Source of the DNA: Oscillospiraceae bacterium
Lineage (GTDB): Bacteria; Bacillota; Clostridia; Oscillospirales; Oscillospiraceae
DNA length: 64,000 bases
Assembly (NCBI GenBank): GCA_017622995.1
Contig: JAGAQA010000035.1
Span: 32,359-96,358, forward strand
Direction: 5' to 3'
Shown: one piece after another, positions 29,301 to 44,300 of the stretch
Numbering within the stretch: position 1 is the first letter of the stretch
Layout: every line of letters starts with the position of its first letter
Notes under the pieces: generated by a model
Told to the model about the DNA's origin: nothing
The model's input: the letters and a program-made list of their open reading frames with translations, nothing else
Database searches by the model: none
Made by a program: the position numbers and the translations under genes

Positions 29301-32300
29301 CGTTGTTGGTCAGTTCCGTGTCGGTGGTGGTCTGTGCCCCCTGGTCATCGGTGGTAACCGTTCTCAGATAGTACTTGCCGTCGCTCTTGATCACAATGGT
29401 CACGCCGGTGGTGCCGGTGTCCGCAACGTGCGATACAGTTACCTCTCCATTTTGTCCGGCTGCGGGTGCTTCCACAGGGGTAACCGTGTAGGTTGTATCA
29501 CTGCTCTGGAGAATGATCTTGCCGGTTTCATACTGGTATTTCACGTCGCTTTCTTCGATCTTTTCATAGATCTTCTGCTCTGTGACCAGACGGACCTTAC
29601 CATTCTGAACCTCCGCCAGGATGCCGGAAATGCCGTCCAGCTTGTAGCGGTCGGTGCCTTTGATCTTCGCGCTCTCGTAGAAGACCACTTCCACTTCCGT
29701 ATCGGCAACCTTGATCTTCAGGGTTTGGCCATCTTTGGTAACGGTATACTTGTCATCATACTTTTCAAGCTCCGCCTGGAAGGCAAGCTTCTCTTCCGGC
29801 TTGAAATCCTCGCTGGTATAGAGCTCGCCGTCCTCCGGGTTTTCGAATACGGTGATGGTGCTGCCGTTGACCGTGATCTCATACTTCTTGCCGGTGGCGT
29901 AGTACTCCATGGACAGGGACGCGTCGGTGGGCAGAAGCTCAGTGTAGTCCAGCAGCATTTTGTAGCCGTGCATGGTGATGCTGCCGTACTGATACCGGGG
30001 TGTCAGCACATCCTTGGCAAGGAAGTCGATGCCGATAAATTTCTTCACTTCCCGGTGGGTCCAGGTGTACTCTGCCAGCTTGAAGTTATCGCCGTCGTTG
30101 GCAGTAATCTCCTTCGAATTAGACCAGCTTTCGTTGTAGGCCGTTACGGTGGTTACCACTTCAGATTCTGTCTCGGTGCGGAAGATCCGTGTCCGGAGCT
30201 TTGCCAGGAAGGCCTTCTCGTTGGCAGTCAGATTGTTGGTCTCCGCGCCTGCGGTATAGCCCATGCCCGGAACCTTCACCAGGGGGATCGCATTGCTGCC
30301 GTTTACCAGCTTCAGAACGGGTTCGCCATTCCGATATTCCAGAGTCGCGCCGTAACCGGTTCCGGCGAAGTTGTTGAAGGTAAAGGTCATGTTGGCATTT
30401 TGCTTTGCCTTGTGGATATAGTAGGCGGGCTGCTCGGATTCCTCACTCTTATCGGGGCCGTCCTTTGTCAGGTAAGCGCCGTCATCGTGGGTATTGCCGG
30501 TGAGATACCAGAAATAATCCCGGTTGTCGGAATCGTCCTCGATCTGCGTGCTCGAACCCAGGGAGAACAGCTCCACGGAATTGGCCCCGGAATCGTAGAC
30601 CAGAATGTAGTAGGTCTTCCCTTCGGCGTTGTCCAGCTTCCCGAAGGCAGGCTCCAGACCGGTAAGGTAGTAATAGGTCAGGGAACCGGCCGTATACAGC
30701 TTTACGGGTTTAACATCCCATTCAACCACGTCTTTCACATTTTCGCTGTCGACGCTTCCGGTCAGAACATTCCCGTTGGCGTCCTTGGAGCTGCTCAGAC
30801 GTACCTTGATGTTGGGGAACAGCACGCCCTGGGCATTGACAAAATACGCCTGGGCATTCACAACGGAGAACAGCACATCGAAGGAAGCGTTGGCATCCAC
30901 GTAGAGCTGGCCGGTGGCAAGATCGATGTGAACACCGTTGTTCAGGCCGATGCTGGTAACCTGGCCCTGATCATTGCGCTGGAAGGTGTAGTCCCCCACC
31001 GCCATGGTGGTTTTGCTTTCTTCAATCCGGCTGACGTTGTGGAACGCGTCCATCCAGAACACCGTTCCGTTGGGCAGCAGATATCTGTACAGCCCGGTGG
31101 CGGCATCGTAGCCGTTCAGGTAGCGGTCCAGCAGTTCAAGGCCGTTGATGGAACTGTCCGCTGTCAGGGCTACGGTCTGGGTCTCATAGCTCAGGGTCCC
31201 GGGCACCGGCATGGTAACCATCATGGTATCGGGTTCCATGGTGATGTCGAGTACGCTGCCCAGTGTCAGCTCCACGCTGCCGGCCTGGGACCGGACCTCT
31301 TTCACCAGAACGGGTGCCGCGCTGTTGCCGCTTCCCACGTTTTTGATGGTCATAACGGCAGGAACCACGTTCAGGAAGATATCTCCCTGGGCGGTGGCGC
31401 TGATAACGGCGGAAGCCGCGTTATAGGAGGTCATCCACACGTTGAGCGGAATTTCCTTTGTTCCGATGCTGGCAGCATGGATGATGTTCAGCTCGTTTGC
31501 CCAGATGGGGGCGGTTTTATCCTTGGAATTAAGGATGGACACCTCTTTCTCCGCGGTCAGCTTGCCGCCGGTTTCACCGGTCCACTCAATGGTGAGCTTT
31601 CCGTTGTACAGCGCCAGCAAGTTCTTGATTTCCACATCGCCCTTGCCGCTGGTGGTGATGGTAAAGGTGGGCGCGCCATAGCCGGGTGCCTTGTAATCCA
31701 CGCTGTAGGCCGCGCCGTTCACAATCACACTGGGGTAAATGTAACCGCTGTTGGTTCCGGAGAATTCCGGCACGATCAGCTTCAGATCCGTACCGTTGGT
31801 AATGGTTGCGCCGGAAATGCTGCGCTGGTCGTAAACGTTTATTGCATCCACGGTTCCGTACAGGAACGCCTTGCCGGGCAGGTTGTTTACCAGGTCCTTC
31901 AGGGTAATCTGATCCGCGCCCAGCGTGTAATAGCTGCTTCCGCGGACACCCGCCTGACGGACGATCACGCCGCCTCCGGGATTGCCGCCGTTGTAGGCAA
32001 TATCCACATACATACCGCCTGCCGCGTCACCCAGATAGAAGCTGGCGCCGCTTGCCACCGTAGAAGTATAGGGATTTCCGCCGAAGCCGGTATCGTTTAC
32101 GCTGTGGTGGTAGATGAAGCCCCGGTCTCTCAGGTTGCATTCGATTCTGGCCTCGTCAAAGTCGTAGCCGGTGATGGTAACCTGAGCGCCTCTGTAGACA
32201 AAGCGGCTGCCGATGGTGGTCTTTGCCTGGGCGTTCACTTCGCCAAGAGCGTGGGCCTTGCCCTCGCCGATGGCGTTCAGCTGCACCGCGGCGTAGTAGC

Positions 32301-35300
32301 GGATATTGGCGGATCTGTACTCCGGCTTGACGGAGGCATAGATGTCTGCCCGGTCGTGGGCGGTAATATCCGCGTTGTCGATTTCGGTGTTGGCCTTCAG
32401 CCGGATGGTCTGGTTGCTGATGGCATCCACATCGGCGCCCAGGGCGGAGCCCTTGGCGTAGGCCTGACCGTTGATGTACAGGCTGCCGATGTAGGAAACG
32501 ATGTTGACCACGGTACCCTCAATCACAGCCTTGCTGTTGGGCTTGATGGCCGTATTGGCCGTAAGGGTGATGTTGTTGCAGATGTCTGCTCTGGGTGCCG
32601 TGCCCAGACCGGAGGCATCGGTACTGCCAATACTGTTGACGCTGTTTTCAGAGCTGTCGGCTCCGATGGTAACCGTACCAAACCGGTTCCGGATCTCGGC
32701 GGCGCCCACAATCACCTGCGCGGTGGATTCAACCGTCACATCAATATCGATTTTGGCGGTGGAAATCACGCCGTCGGAATCGATTTTCGCGTTGGTGGTG
32801 ATGATGTCGCCCCGGCCTGCCTCGGCAAGAATATCCAGCTTGCCGAAGTTGGCCTTGATCACGGTGCCGTCCAGAACACGGATGGTGGCGCTGCGCGTCA
32901 GCGTATTCTTGGCGCTGATCTTGCTCGCCGCGTAGAAGCCTTTCCCGTCCTTGGAGGATCTGGCCGTCATGTTGGCATTGGAGATGGTGCGGGCCGTAAA
33001 GTGGGCATAGGCATCCATGGTGCCCTTCAGCTCAATGGCATTCACCACATCCACCTGGTTTTCGCCCTTTGTATAATCCAGATTGATGATGCCGCCTGCG
33101 GAAACGTTGGCGCCGGATACGATGCTCTGGGCTCTGGCATCGTCCTCCGTGGTGATGCTGATGCTGCCCAGCTCGGAAACCAGCTTGGTATCTCCGTTTG
33201 CGTATGCCTTGGTGTTGTAATAGCTGGCGGTGGGCAGAGTCTTATTCTCCACATTGCCAAAGACGGATTCTTGCGCGCCGGACTTGATGTTGGCTGTGGC
33301 GGAGCCCTTGTTGAAGGCGCGGACAACAATATCCTTCCGGGCCTTGACGGAGCCGCCGGTAATGCCGGCCTGGGCGCTTTGGCGTCCATTGGCGCCGGTG
33401 CCGATGCCGGCGTTGGTATCGGCCTTGGTGAACTTCACGCCGGACAAACCGCTTCCGGTTTCGGCAAGGGCGTTGGCAACGGAGGTCGCCACACCCTCAA
33501 CGGTCAGACTGACCGCCTCCAGATTCACACCGGACAGATAGGCATGGACGGAGTCATTGGTATAGGCGTTGCTGCTCACATTGTTGAAGGCGATTCCCGC
33601 GATCTCATCCGGCATACTGCTGTGGGTATCCGCGCCGGTGACGGAGCGGGCAAAGACCTTGACCTTACCGGCCTTCATGGTGTTGGTGCCGGTGCCTTTG
33701 AGATAGGCATTGTTGACACTGACCGTTTTGGCTTCCGTTTTGACAGAGTCCGACCCGAACAGCGTGATCTTTTCCCTGTCTTCTTCCTTGGTCTGGTAAT
33801 CGTCATTGGTCGCCTGACCGCCGGAGGCATTGGCGGTGCCGTAATTGACCTTTCCGTCGTAGGAGCTGCTGTCAATCAAGGATTCCACCGTCACATTGCC
33901 GGCTGTAAAGCTGCCGCTGTTTTGGATATACGCATCCTGCTTCATCTGCAAGTAGGCGTATACATCCGTAACCGCAATGCCCATCAAGCTCAGGCTGAGC
34001 TTGGAGCCGATGCTTCTGGCATTGGCCAGGCCCTTGCCGGTGACCTGAACCGTCACATCATTGCCGATGGTCACATTTCCGCCGGAGGTCAGGGAGGCCC
34101 TGCCGGAAACCGTTGTGGAATCGGCATTGACCGTTGCCTGCGCCAGATTGACGGTACCACTGGCCAGCGCCACATCGACGCCCTTGCCGGGGGTGGTGGT
34201 GCAGGCATCGGCGACGGCAGTATACTGGGACAAAATCTCCAGAGATGCCGCACCGATGTTCTGCGCTCCATTGTTGACATAAGCCCGGAAGCTGCCGCTG
34301 GTAGCTGCCTTGCTGACGAATACGCCGAAGGCCAGCAGAGCCGCCGCGTTCTCGCTTCCGCTGTAGTCGGACTTGGCAATGGCATTCCCCAAAGTCTTGA
34401 CGGAGAGCTTTCCTTTTGCATCGACCGACGCGTTCTCAATCAGGGATGTTACCTTGGAAGCGGCATCGGCAATGGCCGTGTTGGTATTGATGGAGATACC
34501 GGAAACGGAGAGGCTGCCGCCGCCGCCCTGGCCGCCGCCGGCAATGGTGGCGCTGGCAGCGACCTGCCTGTCGCTTTCATTGAAGCTGGAATAGACGCTG
34601 ACATCATAAGCCGTAACAGTGGCGTCCTTGATATAAGCATCCTGCTGATCCAGCAGCCGCGCTTCCACGAAATTCACTGCCAGATTTGCCGCGCTCAACT
34701 TGGCCAGGGGGCCGTAGAAGCTGGCTTCTGCCTTTGCGTTACCTGTGAGGGAAACCTGTATGTCTCCCTCCTCAGAGGTTTGGTTTGCTTCCGCTTCGCC
34801 GCCGGAAATGCCCGCCTTGGATATAACCCTGGTATGGGCCAGGGCCACGTTGGCTCCCGCGCTCACAAGGCTGGCGTCTATTCCGGAGTCGGACTGGGCG
34901 CTCATGGACTTTGCCCGGGCCGTGTAGGTGTTGCTGATTTTCACAGACTTGCCCTTGACCTTCTTGCCGGTGGAATTGCTCACATAGGAGCCGAAGTCGC
35001 CGCCGGCATAGGCGTAAATCTCGGTCAGGAACAGGGATACCAGGCCCAGCTTACTGTCCTGCATCACGTCGCCCCTGGCAAAGGAACGGCTTTCGGCACT
35101 GAGCGCCACCGCTCCGGCAATATCCAGATTGGCATTGCTGACATAGCTATGGTTCTTGCCGCTGAACAGCGCGTTGGCGGAATTGGCCGTGGCAGCGACT
35201 TTCGAAATGCTGACACCGGTCACATCTTTTCCCAGAGCGTAGCTGCCGCCGATCACTGCCAGGGCGCCGCTGTACTTGCTGTCATCGTCGAAGACGCTGT

Positions 35301-38300
35301 CCTTGTTCAGCTCGGATTTCACGGTGAGGCTGTCGGCCGTCAGGGTAACGTTCTCAATCAGGGTCTCCTGGGTAACCTTCACGTCTGCCGTTGCCGCGTT
35401 GGCTGTGAGGGATACGCTGGAAATGCTGATCACCGGCGTGTTCACCCTTGCCTCAGACAAGGCGGTACCGGTAGCGGTAATGTCCACAGCCCCCGTCACG
35501 TTGATCACACCGCCGGAGGTCTCGCCGCCCAGAATGCCGGTTCTGGCCTTCGTCAGGTTTCTGGCCGTGGCCACATTGACCTTTTCTTCACTCAGGCTGG
35601 CGTTGACGCCGCCCACTGCCGGGGTGATGACCGCTTTGGCATTGCTGACATAGGTATTGGAAATGTTCAGCCCGGCCGCGTCGATGTTGGTCTTCACATC
35701 GCTGAGGCCGCCCTTGGTCTGGACCAAGGCTTCGAAGGTTCCCTTTGCGTAGGCATAGCCGGAGTGAAGTCCTTCGGATTTCAGGCCAAAGCCGATGCTT
35801 CCGATATTCGCCGCCGCGGTGGACTCGGCGTTGTTGGTCACCTCGATGTTCACGGCGGTGAGCTGCTCGGCTCTCACCAGCGCTCTGCTGGTGGCGTCGG
35901 AAATGGCGTTCGCCGTGCTGGCGGTTGCCGTCAGCGCGCCTGCGCCCGCGGTAAACACCAGTGCCTGGGCCATGGTGGTAAAGGCGCCGCCGAGCTTCTT
36001 GTTATCCTTGGAGACGGTCAGTTCGAAGCTGCCGAAGTCAAAGTCGCTGCCGCTGGTCTTCTGGGTGGATTTGACGGTCACATTGCCGTTGAGGCCCGTG
36101 TCTCCCTTCTGAATGTTCACCACGCTCTGGCAGTCCATTTTGGCTTCCTGTACGTTCTTCAGGTATGCCACCGCCACAGAGACCTGCGCACTCAGAACGC
36201 CCGCTGCCGCGCCGGCAAGCACCGCATAGGCTCTGCCAAGGCCGATGGCATCGATTTGCAGACTGTTGGCTGTGAGGCTGCCGCCGGCGCCCGTAACCAG
36301 AGCTCTGTTGTAACCGGAATTCCTGGCAATGCCAATGTTCAGGTTGGCAGCCGCACCGCCTGCCGCGCCGGTAACACCGAAGACCAACGCCTGATTGTTG
36401 TTGGGCTTTTCTTCTGTGCCCGCATGGATAAAGACTTCATCAATCTCCATCACGGAATCGCTCAGGTCCAGCCGGGCCGTATTGTCGGCTTCCGAGAATG
36501 CCGCAGACACGATGGCGCCAAAGCCAACCGCGCCTGCCGCCAGGCTGGTTGCCCAGATGGTGGTGTCGCCGTCGATGGTGGAGGTAATGGTCAGGCAGTC
36601 GGCAGTGATGCTCTTCCGGGCCACAGAGGCCTTGTTCCCGGTGGTATTGAAGGCCAGGGCCACCAGCGCATTTCCGGCTACGCCGCCGGCCGCCGCTGCC
36701 GTGCCGATTCCCTCGGTGACGGTATTGGCATAGGCGGAAACCCGAACATTCTTTGCGGTAAGCTTGCCGCTTTCAGAGGACAGGATGGTATCGGAGGGAT
36801 CGCCGATCCAGCTGTGTGCCACAAAGTTGTTGATGATCAGAACAACGTTGGCATTCACCGCAACCAGGCCGCCGGACAGGGCGATGTTGTAGGCCCTGGC
36901 TTCCGCGGTAATGTTGTGGTATACTTCCACATCGCTGTTCTTCGCGGTGATGGTCACGTCTCTTCCGATGTAGGTTTCCGCAGTGCTGCGGTTGACGGCC
37001 ATGACAAAGGTTGCGTTGCCGCTGCCCACACCGGCCGCCGCGGAGGCCGCCGCGCCGATGGCTCTGGTAACGCCCGTGGTATAGACCCGGATGTTGCCCG
37101 TGATATTTTGGATGGTGCCACTGCCCTCAATGGCCGCCTTGGTCTTGCCGCCGAAGTAGGTTCCGGCAGAGGAGCAATTGACAGCCGCCACACCGCCGCT
37201 GAGGGTGCCGTTGGCGGTCATCACCTGACCGAAGTCCATGTTGCTGTGAACGGTTACCGCGTAACCGGGCACGTTTGCTTCCCCAGTGGGCGCCGTTGCC
37301 TTTACAACGGAGCCTGCCAGCACCGCGTTGGACTGGCTGAATACCTGCAGCACGGCAATGCACGCGTTCACGGACACCATACCGCCGGAAACCATCAGGG
37401 ACATCAGGCGGATGGCGGACTGGCCGGATTCGTACTTGGCCTTGCTGTAGTCCCCCTCTTTTGCGTTTTTGTCCACTTCGAAGGTATCGTCGCTGACGTT
37501 CACGCAGTATTTGGGGGTGATGTTATTTTCACTATAATCGGCTTCACCGGTGGCTCTGGGCTGATTGGCCATACGCGCGCTGCTGTCCTGCACCGGCTCA
37601 AGCTCGGTCATGGGCTTGGCGCCCGCGGAGGCCTCCACCAGAATGGCGCCGTCCGCGCTGAGGGTGGTTTCCTCGCAGACTTCCGCGTTCACATTGGAGT
37701 GGAGAATGGCTACAGAGATACCGACACCCACACCGCCCATACCGGCAGATACAACGCCGGAGGCAATGTTGGCATTGAGCACATCACCGGCGGTAACGCT
37801 GATGTTGCCCGTGGCCGTGACGGTGCTGCCGGAACCAATGATGGCAGATACGGCATCCTTATAGGTCTTGCTGCCGAGAGCGGCGGCGGAACCGGTATAC
37901 TGGACAGAATCCCTGGCATCGTCGATGTCCTGGTTTTCTTTTACAGTATTCTTGTTCTCGTCATAGACCGTGGTATCCGCGCTCGCACTCTGGCCGAAAT
38001 CATTGTAATCGCCGCCCTGGGTGCTCTGACCGTTGCCCTTCAGCAGGGCGGTCATTTCTCCGTTTTCCCGCTGTTTGTCCTTCAGGGCATTGGTTCTGGC
38101 GGCCTGGCTGGAATTGCTTTCATCCGTCTTGAAGCCTTCGGTCACCTGTGCTTCGGGATCCATGCCGTCCTTATAAATACCGTCATGGGCATCCTGGGTC
38201 ATTTCGTTGCCCACCAGGACTACGGTAACGGTCAGCGCCACACCGGCAGTGGCACCGCCGCCGATGTTGGCGGTAACACCCAGAACGTTCCGGTCGGCAA

Positions 38301-41300
38301 GGGCCGCCACCTTCACGTCTCTGCCGTCGATGGTATTGTAGGTGCCGATGCTGGCTTCCACGGTGGAGTAGGAAACACTGACCAGCGTCACCACACCGAG
38401 TCCCACGCCGCCGGCGCCGATGGACAGACCTGCCACAACCGCGTAGACATCGAAGGCATCGCTGCCATGGATGGTCACATCACCGGTGGCGTAAATGTCC
38501 ACATAATCGCCGGTGTAGGCCTTGGTGGTGAACTGAGTGACGATCACGTCGACAGCGCCGTTTACGGCCACGGTGCCGCTGCCGGAAGCACCCGCCGCGT
38601 CGGCGGTGACCATTTCCCGGGAGATGGCCTCAATGTCCACATCGCCGGAAATCTTCTGCTCGTCGCTTCCAATGACGGTGTGGGCACCCTCCGCACCGGC
38701 AAGGACATGGGCCAGGGTTTCGTTTTCAAAATAGGTTACCACGGCAACCGCCGTTGCGGCTACGGCGCCGGAGAGTGCGGCGCTTGTGGCAATATTGTAG
38801 AGGTTTGCGTTGGACTCCGCGTGTACCGTCACGCTCTTTGCCATGGAAACGGAGCCGATTGCCGCCTCGATGGCGCTGCCGAATACCAGAACATTGACGT
38901 TTCCGGCAACACCCGTGCTGCCGCTGGCGCCAAAGCTGATGGCCAGCAGGAACACATCGTCATCGCTGTTGGCGGTGACGGAAACGGCTTTCTCCGCGCT
39001 GACGGTCTGGGCATCCAGAATGGCACGGACGGACTTGTTGTAAACCAGCGTCACAACCGTAGCGCCGGCACCGGCAGAACCGCCCACAGCCAGGGCGCCC
39101 GCCGCGTCTGCCAGATCACTGTCGTCTTCGGCATCCACGGCAATCTCGCCGCCGGTGGTCAGGGAAACATAACCTTTCTGTCTGCCGGAACCTTCCTGAC
39201 TGCCCTCGGTTTCCTCATCCGCGTCGGACAGCTCTTCGTTTCTGCCCACCAGGGCTCTCACGTTGTTTTCCACCACCAGGGTGTTCACAACGCCGGTAAT
39301 GGCCATGCTTCCGCCCGCGCCGCCGCTGACGGCGAAGGTCATAATGCTGTTGTCGGCGGTGGCGGAAACGGTAATGCCCCGTCTGCGGGTCACCCGATTG
39401 GGCGCTCTGTCCGCCAGGTTGGAAAGATACCGGCAGGACGCGGTGAGCACCGCGTTGTCCACAGCTGCCGTAACCCTATTGCTGTACACAGCCGTATCAA
39501 TGGTAGCGCCAATGGCCGTGCTGCCGCTGGCGGACAAAGCGCCCGCGGCCATATAGGACTTTCCGGCCAGATCGGCAATGACGCTGATGCTGTCGCCGGC
39601 GGTAAGGGTCGCGCGTCCGTTGGCAGCATCGTCGCCATTGACAACGGCTTCAACGGTACTGGAGCTGACAATCACGGGAATGCTGCCGGAAATGGCCATG
39701 CTGCCGGAGCCGCCGGCTGCCAGAACCACGTTGACAAAGAAGTCATCGCCGTAGGCTTCCACCAGAATGGAGCCCTGCTCCGCGGTGAGCTTGGCGTTTC
39801 CGGTCACCTTCGCGCCCACATAGCGGTTGAAGATGCTCACGGCAACGGAGCCCGCGGCCGCCGTATTGCTGCTGGCGGAGGCGGCGAGGATGGTAGTCAG
39901 GGTCCAGGTGTCGCCCTGGGCCAGTACGATCACATCCCGTTTTGCATTCAGGGTGCTGCCCTTAACGGCAGCTTCGGTACGGGAGTTGCTGATAACCACG
40001 GCAAAGGAGGCGGACCCGGCAATATTGCCGCTGGTGGCAGCCGCCGCGGTGGTAAAGGCCATCAGGCCCTCGTCGGTCAGCGCGCGGACCGCCACACTGC
40101 CGCCTTTGCTCGTCAGCTTGGCGCCGGACCCGGTCCAGGCCTGGGTATCGGTGCCGGTGACGATTACGGAAACGGCAGCGCCGCCCGCAACCTTGCTGCC
40201 CAAACCGGCTGCGACTGCCAGAGGAACAATGATCAGTCTGGCGTGATTCAGGGCCAGAACGTCCACAGCTTCTTCCGCAGTAACTTCGCCGGTAACTGCG
40301 GACTGTACGTGATTCTGCATATCAATCACGTTCACGGCGCCGCCAACCGCGTTGCCGCTGGCACCGTCGGCCACACTGGCCGCAACGGTAACACTGAGAT
40401 AATCCGTATCGTTTTCGGCCCGCTGTGTAAAGCTGCCGCCCACGGACAGCTTGCCCGCGGTCTCCGCTCTGGTGATGTCGGTAAGGGAATTGGCGCTGTT
40501 GCAGATGGAGCCCACGGTCAGGCCCACGCCCAGTGTTGCCGGGCTGACATTGAGGGAACCCGCAATCAGTCTGGCAGTGGTTTCGTTCCTTGCCAGAACC
40601 TCGGCGCTGCCGTCTACGGTGATCTGGGCATCCTTCTCCAGCTTGCCCACATAGGCCTTCACCTGGTTGCCGTAGAACAGCATGGCGAAGGAGCCTGCCA
40701 GGGCGAATTTGCTGTCTCCGGAGGGGGCGACAATGGCACCGGCCACAGCCTCCGCGTAATAGTTCACGGAGGACAGGAAGTTCAGAAGATCGATGGCATC
40801 GATGAGCTTGTCGGTGCTCATGTTGATGGTGACTTCATACCCGCTGCCGCCCTTCTTCAGGTTCAGGACGCCCTTCGTAACCTGCGCTTCCTCTTCGGCA
40901 GTCAGTCCGGTGGTATCCGTGATCAGCATGGATTTGTCCAGAGACAGATCATAGTCCGCCATGGTCACCTTATGCTTGATGGCGTTGACCTTCAGATCGC
41001 CGCCGCACTTCAGGGTCTTGGTGCCGTCCTCAACGAGGGCCAGAACCTGGTTTTCCGCGTAAATCAGGGCGAAGGAGGCTCCCACACCGATGGAGGTGCC
41101 TGTGCTGACGCTGACACCGCCGGCACGGACTGCCAGCTTTGTCTTGTCGGAAGCCGTGATCTCCAGATCGCCCCGGGCATTCAGAACGCTGCCTTCCATG
41201 GTTGCGGCTCTGGTCTCAGCCTTGGATCTGAGCACCGCGAAGGCACCGCTGATGGTGGCGTTGCTGCCTTTGCCGGTGACACTGCCTGCCAGCGCCTGGG

Positions 41301-44300
41301 CGCCCAGCGTGCCCCGGTAGATTCCATCCATGTTGGCGGTATGGACGGCAACGATAACCAGATTGCCGGGCTCCTCCGGATTCCCGCCTTCGGGCAGACG
41401 GGTGATGATGGTGCCGGAATTTTCGGCAATGGCTTTGTTCTGGTTGACGGAAACCGCCACGCCTGCCGCGATGGCCAGGTTGGAGCTGGCCAGAGTCACC
41501 GTAGCACCGTTGGCACGGGACCGGAAATTGGCGTTGTTCTCCGCGTGGAGCTTCACGTCCAGGGCGGTCAGACTGCCGCTGACCAGCGCCTTGGCCTGAT
41601 GCTTTGTGATGTTGATGCCCACGGCCGCAGCCACCTGGACGCCTTTATCCTGGGTAGCGGGCACATTGGCCCCGCCGCCGGGGATATTGCTGTTTTGCTG
41701 GTTGGCGCCGCTGGGGACGCCGGGCTGGGTCAGACCGCCGGCGTTCTGGATGGCTCTGGTGGAGCTGGACTGGGTCCTGGGGTTATTGGCCAGGCCATAA
41801 TCACCGTTGGCAATGTCTTCCGCCTTGGTTACACCGGCACCCAGCCGATCCAGATACCGCTGAATATCCGCGCCCATAGCCGTAGCGGTGGCAAAGGCAT
41901 CGTCGGTATTGTAGGTTTGGGACAGAATCCGGGCCTTTCCGGGGGCCGTAACGGTTCCCTGGAGCTGTGCGCACACATCGGAATTGGCGTAGTTCACCGC
42001 CGCGCAGGCGCCAACCGCTGCCGAGGCGCCGATTGCGAAGGAACCGGCGGTAGCCAGGGTATGACCCTCCTGCCGGGAGGACAGATACACGGAAACCAGA
42101 TCCTGAGCCTGAGAGCGTGCCTGCTCCAGAGCCGCCTGCTTTTCTTCTTCCGTATATTCGCCGGGCAGAGAGGCCAGATATTCTTCCTCATCAAAGCTGC
42201 CGATGTCCAGATCGCTCTTATAGGCAGTCACCTTGGCGCCTTCGGCAATATAGGTGTATACCTTATTATTGATCTCGCCGATGGCAACCGCCGCATCCAG
42301 GGCAATGTCCATGGGATCTTCGGAAGGAGTACCATCTTCGGATCTGTCTGCCAGAGGATCCGCGCCTGCGGCGGCAGAGGTTCTGAGGTCATTCTGGAGC
42401 ATGGCTACCATGCTGATGGTGCCGGTATGAACGGTACGGTATTTTCCGATGAAGGAAGCGGTCCGGGCATCCTCGTTCTTGTTTACATAATTGAACGCAA
42501 AGCTGGCGCCAATACCGATGCTGGTGCCGGTGGCCGCGGAATTGGCAGCCGCGGCGGCATTCGCAGCCCCGGCGGGGGTTGTGACGGGAGCCACATCCAC
42601 CATGTTAACCTCCATGGTGACCTTGGCATTTGCTTCAACGCCGTCCTGATTGATTTCTGGCATCCGGAACCAGTAGGTCTTCTCCCCGGTGGCTGCAGCG
42701 GCAGCCGCGCCCGCAGCGGAAGTACCGGCGGCGGAAGCCGCAGTCTCCATGGTTTTGACCGTTACCTTCTTGGCGATACCGCCGGGGGCCGTATAGGTCA
42801 GCACAATGCCATCCACAAATTTGGTGGTGGCAGCGCCGCCATTCGGCGCAGAGGGATCGTTGGGCTTGATCTTAACCGTGATCTTTGTACCGGCCTTCAC
42901 CGTCTCATTGTTCCCGGCGTTGGCGGTTCCCTGGGTGGCCTGACCGTTGGCGCCGGTGGTGGTAACCTCCTTTTCCACGGTGAAGGTAAAGCCATCGATC
43001 TTATAGGTGGTGAGGGCGGGGGCCGTAGTGGTGCCCGTGCCGCCGGTGGTTCCGGTACCTCCGGTGCTTCCGGTGCCGCCGGTGGTGCCGCCGGTCTGGT
43101 TGTCAACCTGGCCCACAATCACCAGCTTGGGCTCCAGAATCTTGGAGAAGGTTACGGTGACATTCACCGTTGTACCGGAATAGGTCTGCCCTGCGGCAGG
43201 GGCGGGAAGGTCCTGATTCACCGTGAACCGGAACTGGCTGTTGGCAAAGTTCACCTGTACGGGGGCGGAGGTGGTGGGGGTGCCGCCGCCAGTTCCGGGG
43301 GTGGTGATGGTATAGGTTACCTTTTCAACCTTATAGCCCGGGTTGGGGGTAATCACCAGAGTATAGGTGGGCTTGTTGCCGTCTCTGGTAACGGTTACAT
43401 TGTTCACCAGACCGTTTTCGGTTTCCCCAACGGTCAGCACACCGCCGTCATAGGTCTTTGCGGGAGCCTGGGGACCGGTACCGGCAGCGTTGGTCTGGGT
43501 GCTGTTTTGGGTGGCAGGAGCCGCATCCTCCTCGGCATTGACCGCGGAGCTGGCGATGGTATCCTCATACTGCTTGTTCTGGGACCGGATGATAAAGCCG
43601 TTTTCCACGGAAATTGGGTAGGCTTCGCCGGACCCGGCAGAGGCCGCGTCTTTTACATATGCCAGAGTCTGGGTGTTGATGATGGCAAGGGCCAGACTTC
43701 CGGCCACACCAATATTGGTTGCGCCGGCGCCGGACACCGCATGGGTCCGGAAAGTGTGGGTGGGATATTCCCTTGCCGGGACAACCTGGGCGTCCGTCCA
43801 TTCGGACAGAGCGGACAGCACACTGTCGGTGGCCGCCTTACCGGAGTCGGTCAGGGCGTTGATGATGGACGCAGTGACATTCTGTCCAAAGCCCGCGGTG
43901 AAGTAGGTTTTCAGCTGGGTAACGTTGACAAAATCCCCAAAGAGCTGGTTCGCAAAGGTCTCCAGCGCCACACCGCTCATGAGACCCAGTTCCCGCAGTT
44001 CTGTCTGCTGGTTCTGGGGCAGTCCGTTAATGATTCTCTGGATCTCGCCCACCGCGCCGGTAGACGCCGCAGGCGTTTGGCCGGTGGTGCCGGAGGCCGC
44101 GCTGTTGTTGGGCGCGGGCACACCGGGAATATTCACGGTGCCGGTCAGTTTGTTGATCGCAGTGTTCAGCGGGGTTTTTGCCAGGTGGGAGAATCTGTTC
44201 AGAACATAGGTCAGCAGAACGTTCTTCATGACGCTCATGGCAGAATCGCTGACTTTCGTTCCGAAGCTGTCCGCGAAGTTCTTAAATTTGGTCTCGATGT